Counted from the stretch's first letter, positions 1 through 4,843 are shown. The stretch: DNA of 6,792 bases from Candidatus Omnitrophota bacterium (GCA_028717025.1 JAQUOR010000072.1:1311-8102); one strand, 5' to 3'. Notes: generated by a model from the sequence alone, not told the origin. Numbers and translations are program-made.

Positions 1-254
1 GTCTTGGAAAGAGGTATGACGTTTCTTCCTGGAGTCACTCTGACGCAATAGTGCAGGCTTTGAAAAAAGAATTTTCAGCCTTTCCGAATAGGGGACTTGG
101 ATTGTATATGGTTTCAAAAATAACCAAGGATTACGGCGGCGCACTGCATGTTCGCTCCGGCGATGCGAGGGTATATATACGCTATAATGCTCGTGGAAGC
201 CAAACGGTTCTGTTCCCCGGAACGCAGGTTTCTATAAGTCTTTCCGAAATATAA
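1..254 (+). CDS. GHKL/HATPase-type ATP-binding protein, C-terminal end (5' partial)
   Basis: The frame is already open at the left edge (first full codon at base 3), so only the last 83 residues are visible and the true start lies outside. The visible part has the late half of a histidine-kinase-like ATPase fold: a G2-type box GLGL (visible residues 31-34) followed by YMVSKI, then DYGGALHVRSG and a final strand FPGTQVSISL. The ATP-binding N box and G1 box would be upstream. Family knowledge: such ATPases act as sensor kinases or as anti-sigma-like switch kinases that bind STAS partners. The next gene encodes a STAS-like DUF4325 protein, which favours a switch-partner role over a classical two-component kinase. 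A GTG at base 51 could be read as a start, but it would cut the domain and is rejected. I am fairly sure of the fold, not of the partner or signal. Confidence 0.72.
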   Translation, partial: LGKRYDVSSWSHSDAIVQALKKEFSAFPNRGLGLYMVSKITKDYGGALHVRSGDARVYIRYNARGSQTVLFPGTQVSISLSEI

Positions 255-262
255 AAAAAAGA

Positions 263-291
263 TTGACAAGAAGGAATCCATCGATTATACT
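263..291 (+). promoter_or_regulatory. sigma-70 promoter for the STAS-like/wHTH gene
   Basis: TTGACA (263-268) and TATACT (286-291) are separated by 17 bp, close to the consensus vegetative promoter. The expected transcription start is near 298, giving a leader of about 23 nt to the ATG at 321, with no clear Shine-Dalgarno sequence. The promoter lies just after the ATPase stop codon, so the second gene can be transcribed independently of the ATPase gene. Dyad sequences overlap the -10 box and the start region, so repression at this site is plausible. Confidence 0.75.
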
Positions 292-304
292 GACTTCAGT
301 GAAA
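284..304 (+). promoter_or_regulatory. candidate operator, copy 1 (overlaps -10 box)
   Basis: This 21-bp stretch matches the stretch at 891-911, upstream of the Ubl gene, at 16 of 21 positions. The pattern is ATT-N2-AC-N-G-N2-TTCAGTGAAA, with the last ten bases identical. It contains the dyad ACTGA-CT-TCAGT (289-300) and covers the -10 box at 286-291, so a protein bound here would block RNA polymerase. The regulator is not shown by the sequence; the winged-helix protein encoded directly downstream is the natural candidate (inference). Confidence 0.5.
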
Positions 305-305
305 G

Positions 306-319
306 CAATGAAATCATTG
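306..319. repeat. 14-bp dyad CAATGA-N2-TCATTG before the start codon
   Basis: A perfect 6-bp inverted repeat, CAATGA and TCATTG, with two central bases ends one base before the ATG at 321. Its TGA-N2-TCA core is shared with the dyad ACTGA-N2-TCAGT at 289-300, and the centres of the two dyads lie 18 bp apart. They could be paired binding sites for a dimeric regulator. In RNA the arms are too close to form a good hairpin, which favours a DNA-level role. Confidence 0.4.
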
Positions 320-320
320 T

Positions 321-875
321 ATGCTTAAAAGAATAACGGCCTTTGCGATAGATCAAGAGATGTTGAATGGCAGGGAAGAAGGCGCTCGTATCCGAGAAGA
401 GATTTTAAGGAAACTCGAGAGCGAGGCGCCAGACATCGTCCTGCCCCTAGACTTCAGTAAAGTCAAATTCATAGATTTTTCCTTTGCTGATGAAATGTTA
501 GGTCGGCTTCTCCGACGGACCCAGAGCGGAGAACTCGGCGAGAGATTCGTTGTTTTGGAAGGGCTGAATGACTCTCTGAAAGAGAATTTACACATAGCCC
601 TGAAAGAAAAAGAATTGGTCTGCGTCTTTATAAAACCTAATTCCGAGGTCGAGATTTTAGGAAAATTAAGCGATGAGTTGAAAAATACCTATTTTGCCGC
701 GGTCAAAAAGGGCAAGATTACCGCCAGAGACATCTTTGAGCTGGATAAGATGGATAACATAAGTGCGGCCAGTAACCGCCTTACCAGACTAAAAGAGATG
801 GGTCTATTGACTAAGACAAAAGACGAGGTAGTGAATGGGGGTGGAAGGCAGTATGTCTATGAAGCAGTAAGGTAA
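321..875 (+). CDS. STAS-like (DUF4325) protein with C-terminal winged-helix domain
   Basis: A 184-residue protein in two parts. Residues about 1-110 match the STAS-like DUF4325 pattern: a strand LPLDFSKVKFID (41-52), then the family signature SFADE (54-58), a helix and further strands. Residues about 115-184 look like a winged helix: ITARDIFELDKM (133-144), a recognition-helix-like SAASNRLTRLKEMGLL (148-163), then a wing rich in glycine and charge (GGGRQYVYEA). STAS-like domains are typical protein partners of GHKL ATPases, and a fragment of one precedes this gene. The fusion to a DNA-binding domain suggests a transcription regulator whose activity is set by the ATPase (inference). The start at 321 keeps the first strand of the domain; no clear ribosome site precedes it, so a later start is possible but would damage the domain. 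The gene has its own promoter and likely operators upstream. Confidence 0.75.
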   Translation: MLKRITAFAIDQEMLNGREEGARIREEILRKLESEAPDIVLPLDFSKVKFIDFSFADEMLGRLLRRTQSGELGERFVVLEGLNDSLKENLHIALKEKELVCVFIKPNSEVEILGKLSDELKNTYFAAVKKGKITARDIFELDKMDNISAASNRLTRLKEMGLLTKTKDEVVNGGGRQYVYEAVR

Positions 876-890
876 AAAATTTTAAGCACG

Positions 891-912
891 ATTTCACCGT
901 GTTCAGTGAAAT
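891..912 (+). promoter_or_regulatory. candidate operator, copy 2, upstream of the Ubl operon
   Basis: A perfect 7-bp inverted repeat, ATTTCAC and GTGAAAT, is separated by 8 bases. Bases 891-911 align with 284-304 at 16 of 21 positions, sharing TTCAGTGAAA exactly. The site lies 14 bases before the Ubl ribosome-binding site. Unlike copy 1 it does not coincide with a convincing -10 box, and I see no good sigma-70 promoter in the 65-bp gap. The operon may therefore be read through from the promoter at 263, or use an activated or non-consensus promoter. The arms could alternatively form an RNA hairpin. Confidence 0.5.
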
Positions 913-925
913 AACACCATTAACC

Positions 926-935
926 AAAGGAGAGG
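926..935 (+). promoter_or_regulatory. ribosome-binding site that sets the Ubl start
   Basis: AAAGGAGAGG lies five bases before the ATG at 941. It supports initiation there rather than at the in-frame ATG at base 899, which has no such site and falls inside the inverted repeat at 891-912. Confidence 0.75.
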
Positions 936-940
936 ATAAA

Positions 941-1171
941 ATGCCTATTTTCCGTTACACAGTTGACGATGAACCGCAAAGTACAGAATTGCACCAGATG
1001 ACGCCGAGGCAGATTTTAACGAATGCCGGGATTGACCCTGCGTCGCACTATCTGGTTCAGATCGAAGGCAACCATAAGGTTTCCTACGAAAAGAACCCGG
1101 ATGAGATAATTCATGTGCATCAGCATATGAAGTTTATTTCTGTGTCTACTGGGCCTACCCCTGTTTCCTGA
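941..1171 (+). CDS. ubiquitin-like beta-grasp protein (multiubiquitin-type, single domain)
   Basis: A 76-residue protein with the pattern of one multiubiquitin-type beta-grasp domain: first strand FRYTVDD (4-10), helix segment MTPRQILTNAGI (20-31), strand HYLVQIEG (36-43), and a last strand MKFISVSTG (63-71) followed by the tail PTPVS. The tail has a single glycine (G71) and no diglycine, so the mature end, if trimmed by the neighbouring JAB peptidase, may be at or near G71 (inference). Lysines are K46, K51 and K64. The E2-like and JAB/E1 genes directly downstream identify it as the likely modifier of the cassette. Its stop codon overlaps the ribosome site of the next gene, so translation is probably coupled. 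The fold call is based on sequence pattern and neighbours; which residue is activated is unknown. Confidence 0.8.
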   Translation: MPIFRYTVDDEPQSTELHQMTPRQILTNAGIDPASHYLVQIEGNHKVSYEKNPDEIIHVHQHMKFISVSTGPTPVS

Positions 1172-1180
1172 GGTGATGCG

Positions 1181-1540
1181 ATGGGCAGAACTGAATTTGT
1201 TGAACAGCTTAGATCGCTTGTGGGCGAAGTCGAAGATCTGGGGGATGGGAAAATTGCTTTCACTTATACTATTTTAACAGGGAATTTCGCCGGAAAAAGT
1301 ATAAGGTTGGGGTTTCAGGTGCCCGAGGATTTTCCTTTAAGCCCACCTTCGGGGCCGCATATCTCGCCGCGTCTTTTGCCCAATCAATCAGGCGGTTCTC
1401 ATCCTTCGGGAGGGATTCATAATAGTGCCTTTGGGCAGGATTGGCATTACTGGAGTCGTCCTATACCAAATTGGAAATCAACGAAAAGGACAGTCAGGGA
1501 CGTCTTGGCGCATATCCGGCATCTGTTTGACACGGCATGA
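1181..1540 (+). CDS. prokaryotic E2/UBC-like protein lacking cysteine
   Basis: A 119-residue protein with E2-fold landmarks: an N-terminal helix (2-14), strands at about 24-33 and 40-47, the proline-rich turn FPLSPPSGPHISP (51-63), then HPSGGIHNS (74-82) and WHYWSRPIPNW (88-98), ending in a helix DVLAHIRHLF (107-116). The PxxPP-type turn and the tryptophan-rich block resemble bacterial E2-like families found beside Ubl, JAB and E1 genes. No cysteine occurs anywhere, so it cannot form the usual E2 thioester. H80, N81 and S82 occupy roughly the place where a catalytic cysteine might be expected, but I cannot align this precisely. It may be a scaffold or a receptor for activated Ubl, or may use other chemistry. 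GAGGTG ends five bases before the ATG and overlaps the upstream stop; the 3' end overlaps the next gene by four bases (ATGA). Confidence 0.72.
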   Translation: MGRTEFVEQLRSLVGEVEDLGDGKIAFTYTILTGNFAGKSIRLGFQVPEDFPLSPPSGPHISPRLLPNQSGGSHPSGGIHNSAFGQDWHYWSRPIPNWKSTKRTVRDVLAHIRHLFDTA

Positions 1541-2940
1541 AAGGAACTATGCAATATAGCGTTGCACTTACGCATTCGCTTCATAAAGAAGCGACAAAGC
1601 ATCTGCTTCGGCCGGATGGACAGGAGGATTTATGTTTTGCGCTTTGGTATCCCAGTCGGGGGAATGAGAGATTCACGGCTTTGCTTCATAGGCTGATTTT
1701 GCCAGGAGAAGAAGACCGGCTGGTGAGAGGAAATGTAAGCTTTCTTCCTTCTTATTTTGAAAGAGCTGTGGTTGAAGCCATTCGGGCCAACGCGGGGCTC
1801 GCGTTTCTACATAGCCATCCCCGGGTCGGTTGGCAAGGCATGAGCCGTGATGATATCAAAGCAGAAACCGGCATCGCTCCATCAAGCAAAGGGGCAACCG
1901 GATTCCCTCTCGTAGGCCTTACCTTAGGGGCGGACGGTAGCTGGAGCGCCCGTTTTTGGGTTAAATTAAAACCGAAGAAATACAAGAGGCATTGGTGTTC
2001 CAATGTGCGTATTGTAGGGAGTCAATTGGCCATTACCCATGCGGATCATCTTAATCCTGCGCCGAGATTCAAAAAAGAACTGGCACGTACCATCTCTGCC
2101 TGGGGTGAAAAGAAACAAGCCGACCTGGCAAGGTTAAGAATCGGTATCGTTGGGGCTGGAAGCGTGGGTTCGATTGTGGCCGAAACGTTCGCCCGGATGG
2201 GCATCAAACGGATAACACTTATCGATTTTGATAGGGTTGAACATATCAATCTGGATCGATTGTTGCACGCAACAAGAATAGACGCTTTTTTGCGTCGGCC
2301 AAAAGTGTCAGTGCTGGCACGGGCTTTACGCAAGAGTGCGACCGCAGAAAAATTCCGAGTAGATCAACTCCAACGAAGTGTCTATGAGAAAGAGGGATAT
2401 CGTGCAGCGCTTGATTGTGATGTTTTGTTTTCTTGCGTAGATCGTCCTTTAGGACGCAGTGTTTTAAACTTTATAGCCTATGCCCATTTGATACCAGTAG
2501 TTGATGGTGGCGTAAGAGTGGAAACTACGAAAAGCGGCAAGCTCAAGAGAGCAGACTGGAAGGCCCACATTGCTTCTCCAGAAAGACGCTGCCTCGAATG
2601 CCTCGACCAGTACGATCCCGGACTTGTATCTGCCGATAAAGAAGGATACTTCGATGATCCAAAATATATACAGGGCTTGGCCGATAACTCTTTGAAACAA
2701 AACGAAAATGTTTTTGCCTTTGGGCTCAACGTAGCGAGCCTTGAAGTACTTCAGTTGTTGATGATGGTTATTGTGCCTTTGGGGATTTCCGATGCCGGCG
2801 CTCAATTATATCATTTTGTACCCGGGAAACTCGACGTTTCAGATATGAATAAATGCGATGAGAATTGTTTCTATCCTGGTTTAATAGCAAGGGGAGATTG
2901 CACCGGGATTAAGGTTACAGGACAACACAAACACAAGTAG
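1537..2940 (+). CDS. JAB/JAMM peptidase fused to ThiF/E1-type adenylating domain
   Basis: A 467-residue fusion. Residues about 5-145 form a JAB domain with metal motif HSHP (92-95) followed by S103 and D106, and a probable catalytic glutamate E30 in a strand before it. This is the JAMM metalloprotease pattern that trims or removes ubiquitin-like proteins. Residues about 199-435 form a ThiF/MoeB/E1 domain: nucleotide loop GAGSVG (206-211), D230 and D232, NLDR (238-241), K256, and SCVDRPLGR (299-307) with D302. C352 and C355 (CLEC) and C440 and C444 could form a zinc site. The protein should adenylate the Ubl C terminus with ATP, while the JAB half matures or deconjugates it. C300 and C455 are other cysteines; which, if any, carries Ubl is unknown. 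The start overlaps the E2-like stop (ATGA). A second ATG at 1549, after AAAGGA, would remove only four residues and is an equally possible start. Confidence 0.88.
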   Translation: MKGTMQYSVALTHSLHKEATKHLLRPDGQEDLCFALWYPSRGNERFTALLHRLILPGEEDRLVRGNVSFLPSYFERAVVEAIRANAGLAFLHSHPRVGWQGMSRDDIKAETGIAPSSKGATGFPLVGLTLGADGSWSARFWVKLKPKKYKRHWCSNVRIVGSQLAITHADHLNPAPRFKKELARTISAWGEKKQADLARLRIGIVGAGSVGSIVAETFARMGIKRITLIDFDRVEHINLDRLLHATRIDAFLRRPKVSVLARALRKSATAEKFRVDQLQRSVYEKEGYRAALDCDVLFSCVDRPLGRSVLNFIAYAHLIPVVDGGVRVETTKSGKLKRADWKAHIASPERRCLECLDQYDPGLVSADKEGYFDDPKYIQGLADNSLKQNENVFAFGLNVASLEVLQLLMMVIVPLGISDAGAQLYHFVPGKLDVSDMNKCDENCFYPGLIARGDCTGIKVTGQHKHK

Positions 2941-2949
2941 GAGGGCGCC

Positions 2950-3183
2950 ATGTCAAATAGAAAACGCGTATGGGTTTCTCCAGACGGCGAGGGTGGGTGG
3001 GATGTGAAAACCCAGGGAAGAAGCAAGGCGGCCGCAAATTTTGATGATAAGGGCGACGCAATATCCAAAGCGAAAGACATTGCGCAGAATGCGCCGAGGG
3101 GACAGGTTATTATTCAAAAGAAGGACGGTACGATTCAAACGGAGTATACCTACGGCAAAGATCCTTATCCTCCCAAGGGTTAG
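2950..3183 (+). CDS. small DUF2188 protein
   Basis: A 77-residue protein matching the DUF2188 pattern almost end to end: VSPDGEGGWDVKTQGRSKA (9-27), a helix with DAISKAKDIAQNAP (36-49), a strand QVIIQKKDGTIQ (52-63), and the characteristic ending YGKDPYPPKG (68-77). The family's biochemical role is not established. The gene follows the JAB/E1 gene by nine bases, with its ribosome site overlapping the upstream stop, so it is almost certainly in the same operon and may serve the Ubl pathway as target, adaptor or regulator (inference). It ends in glycine, but that ending is usual for the family and is not by itself evidence of Ubl-like activation. Confidence 0.82.
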   Translation: MSNRKRVWVSPDGEGGWDVKTQGRSKAAANFDDKGDAISKAKDIAQNAPRGQVIIQKKDGTIQTEYTYGKDPYPPKG

Positions 3184-3322
3184 TTGATGGTGGAAAGGGG
3201 TGAATTAAAACAATCTGCGATGCCAGATATCAAGGGGAAGAAAATTCTGATAGAAAAAACATAACGTGGTATAAAAATATATAATCTCGTCGGGAAATAA
3301 GAAATTTTTTTAAAATAGACCC
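3184..3322. other. AT-rich intergenic stretch without a supported gene
   Basis: Together with the leader at 3323-3553 this forms a gap of about 370 bases between genes. Hand counts of bases 3241-3300 and 3301-3360 give about 25% and 23% G+C. A 25-codon open frame (3187-3264, encoding MVERGELKQSAM and a short lysine-rich tail) follows the DUF2188 stop, but it has only a weak ribosome site and no recognisable features. TATAAT occurs at 3280-3285 without a matching -35 box. I see no convincing terminator for the upstream operon here; T-rich bases at 3304-3311 lack a stable stem. Confidence 0.5.
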
Positions 3323-3350
3323 TTGACAATTATCCAATATAGGGTATATT
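3323..3350 (+). promoter_or_regulatory. sigma-70 promoter for the structured leader RNA
   Basis: TTGACA (3323-3328) and TATATT (3345-3350) are separated by 16 bp in a strongly AT-rich setting. Transcription would start near 3357. The transcript would run through the structured region and meet the terminator ending at about 3501, before the packaging genes. I see no equally good promoter between 3502 and 3553, so this is the best visible candidate for driving the downstream operon. Confidence 0.7.
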
Positions 3351-3356
3351 TTTGAT

Positions 3357-3501
3357 ATCAATTGATTCCCTACGCATTAATTAGGGAACAAAATATACGG
3401 CTCTGTAGCTAAGCCTAAAAACGGCTACGACAAAAAAGAGATAGGGAAGTTGAGTAGAGGTGGGTCTCTGTCTATTTTTGTCGTAGCCGTTTTTCTTTTT
3501 T
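3357..3501 (+). ncRNA. structured leader or small RNA of unknown class, about 145 nt
   Basis: Bounded by a good promoter and a strong terminator, with no open frame of note. Visible elements in order: hairpin TTCCCTA (3366-3372) with TAGGGAA (3382-3388), 9-nt loop; GGCT (3399-3402) with AGCC (3412-3415); then the large terminator hairpin 3417-3494. Two alternative pairings stand out. GTAGC (3405-3409) can pair with GCTAC (3424-3428), which would break the terminator stem. A second TAGGGAA (3442-3448), in the large hairpin loop, can pair with TTCCCTA and form a pseudoknot. Such competing helices are typical of attenuators and riboswitch-like leaders. It could equally be a free small RNA. The position before the packaging operon recalls the short terminated lambda late transcript. 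I do not recognise it as 6S RNA, tmRNA or any named riboswitch. Confidence 0.55.
3417..3501 (+). terminator. intrinsic terminator with 20-bp stem and 38-nt loop
   Basis: Bases 3417-3436 and 3475-3494 are perfect inverted repeats of 20 bp: A5, CGGCTACGAC, A5 against T5, GTCGTAGCCG, T5. They are followed by C and six T. The 10-bp GC-rich core with a T-run is a classic terminator, and the A-runs make it usable in both directions. The 38-nt loop is unusually long and purine-rich; AGAGA (3437-3441) and TCTCT (3465-3469) can extend the pairing inward past a small bulge. It separates the leader promoter from the packaging operon. Confidence 0.75.
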
Positions 3502-3553
3502 AAGGTTTGGTATAGATTATTTCAAAATTCTGGAACATTGGAAGGAGGGCGCC

Positions 3554-4843
3554 ATGGCAACGGAAAAGAAGAACGTTCTGGAAAGAACAAAGATGGCAAT
3601 CGGTCGGTTGAAGTTCGCGCCATACAACCCGCGCCGAATGAGGCCATCTGTCTTTGAAAAGCTCAAGGAGAACATCAAAAGATTTAAGGTTTACTCTCCG
3701 CTTATCGTCAATGTCCGAACCTGGCACGTTGTTGGGGGCAATCAGCGGCTGCGCGCGCTTATAGAGCTAGACTATGAGGAAGTTGACGTGGTTTTAGTCG
3801 ATCTTTCCCTAGAGGAAGAGATGTCGTTGAACATCGCCTTAAACAAGATTATGGGCGAGTTTGACAATCTGAGCCTACCCGTCATCTTCCAAGAGTTGAT
3901 GAAGGATCAGGAACTGTTTAAACTGACCGGCTTTGACCCCATTGAGGCGTTTCAGTTGATCGACACGCACCTTGGGAATATTGACGAAGACTTTGATGTA
4001 GATCGAGAAATTTCTGAGATCGACAAGCCCGTGACGGTGCCCGGTGATCTTGTGCAACTTGGTCCGCACAAGATTGTTTGCGCCGATACCGTTAAACAAG
4101 AAACTCTCGTCCGGCTATTAGGCAAGGAGCAGATCTCGCTTGTCCATGTCGACCTGCCGTATGCCTGCGCGTACGATTCCCGCAATCGTCCGAAGTCGCC
4201 ATACAAAGGAAAACAGAGGGCGGCATGGAAACCCATCGAAAATGACGATTTGGTGGGCGAAGGGTACTTGAAATGGCTCAAGGAGCTTTTGACGACACTT
4301 TCGCCGTTTTTGTCTCCCGGCGCGGCCGTATATCTGTGGTCCGGCTTTAAAAACTTCGGCCCCATGACGCAGCTTTTGTTTGAGACGAATTTTCATGTCG
4401 CCAACGTGATTACCTGGGTCAAACCTGAATCCTGTCCGGGATTCGGAGATTATAAGTTTGCTTCGGAGTTTCTCTTGTATGGATGGCGTAAGGATGGCGG
4501 TTCCCATCGTTGGTTCGGTCCAAAAAACGAGAGCAATGTGTGGGAGATTGATCGCGACGAGGCCGCCGGAAAATTGCACCCCACAGCCAAGCCCGTGGCG
4601 TTGGCGCGTCGCGTGCTGACCAACAGCAGCCAAAGAGGCGACATTGTCTTCGACGGTTGCATGGGCGCGGGGTTCAACCTGATCGCCTGCCAGCAGATGG
4701 GTCGGATTTTTCGCGGCTGCGAAATTGAGCCTCTGTATGTGGACGTGGCGGTTCGCCGCTACATTCGCGCCTTTGGTCTGGATTCCATATCTCCCGAGGT
4801 AAGGGCCAAGTATTTCGGGAGGGTGAGTCATGGCCAAAAATAA
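3554..4843 (+). CDS. ParB/Srx-like domain fused to DNA adenine/cytosine-N4 methyltransferase
   Basis: A 429-residue two-domain protein of a type common in phages near packaging genes. Residues about 15-140 form a ParB/sulfiredoxin-like domain: NPRRM (25-29), SPLIVN (48-53) and GGNQRLRAL (61-69). Residues about 163-412 form an amino-methyltransferase: catalytic motif IV DLPY (200-203), HPTAKPVAL (342-350), and S-adenosylmethionine-binding motif VFDGCMGAG (365-373). Motif IV before motif I indicates the beta order. The catalytic motif reads DLPY rather than the usual DPPY. The product would methylate DNA amino groups, perhaps protecting phage DNA or marking packaging sites (inference). No restriction enzyme gene is visible. 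The start is supported by GGAAGGAGG ending five bases before the ATG. The gene overlaps the next by 14 bp. Confidence 0.85.
   Translation: MATEKKNVLERTKMAIGRLKFAPYNPRRMRPSVFEKLKENIKRFKVYSPLIVNVRTWHVVGGNQRLRALIELDYEEVDVVLVDLSLEEEMSLNIALNKIMGEFDNLSLPVIFQELMKDQELFKLTGFDPIEAFQLIDTHLGNIDEDFDVDREISEIDKPVTVPGDLVQLGPHKIVCADTVKQETLVRLLGKEQISLVHVDLPYACAYDSRNRPKSPYKGKQRAAWKPIENDDLVGEGYLKWLKELLTTLSPFLSPGAAVYLWSGFKNFGPMTQLLFETNFHVANVITWVKPESCPGFGDYKFASEFLLYGWRKDGGSHRWFGPKNESNVWEIDRDEAAGKLHPTAKPVALARRVLTNSSQRGDIVFDGCMGAGFNLIACQQMGRIFRGCEIEPLYVDVAVRRYIRAFGLDSISPEVRAKYFGRVSHGQK

Noticed and set aside
51..254. GTG at 51 as the start of a separate 67-residue protein
   Set aside because: The frame is open back to the left edge and the ATPase domain would be cut in half; the gene is simply truncated by the window.
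899..940. Longer N terminus for the Ubl from the ATG at 899
   Set aside because: No ribosome site precedes it, it starts within an inverted repeat, and a strong AAAGGAGAGG site sits just before the ATG at 941, which begins exactly at the domain.
3187..3264. 25-residue open frame after the DUF2188 gene
   Set aside because: Very short, with a weak ribosome site and no known features; not supported without conservation or expression data.
3280..3285. TATAAT as a further promoter
   Set aside because: No acceptable -35 box lies 15-19 bases upstream; AT-rich sequence produces such words by chance.
3417..3494. The 20-bp inverted repeat as a miniature transposable element or recombination site
   Set aside because: No flanking target duplication is visible, and the A-run/T-run arms with a GC core and a trailing T-run are better explained as a terminator hairpin.
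3357..3501. 6S RNA, tracrRNA or a retron RNA
   Set aside because: It lacks the long open-bubble rod of 6S RNA; no CRISPR repeats, cas genes or reverse transcriptase are present.
4118..4837. 239-residue open frame on the minus strand
   Set aside because: It lies opposite the methyltransferase domain, has no recognisable domain, and arises from the GC-rich codon pattern of the plus-strand gene.
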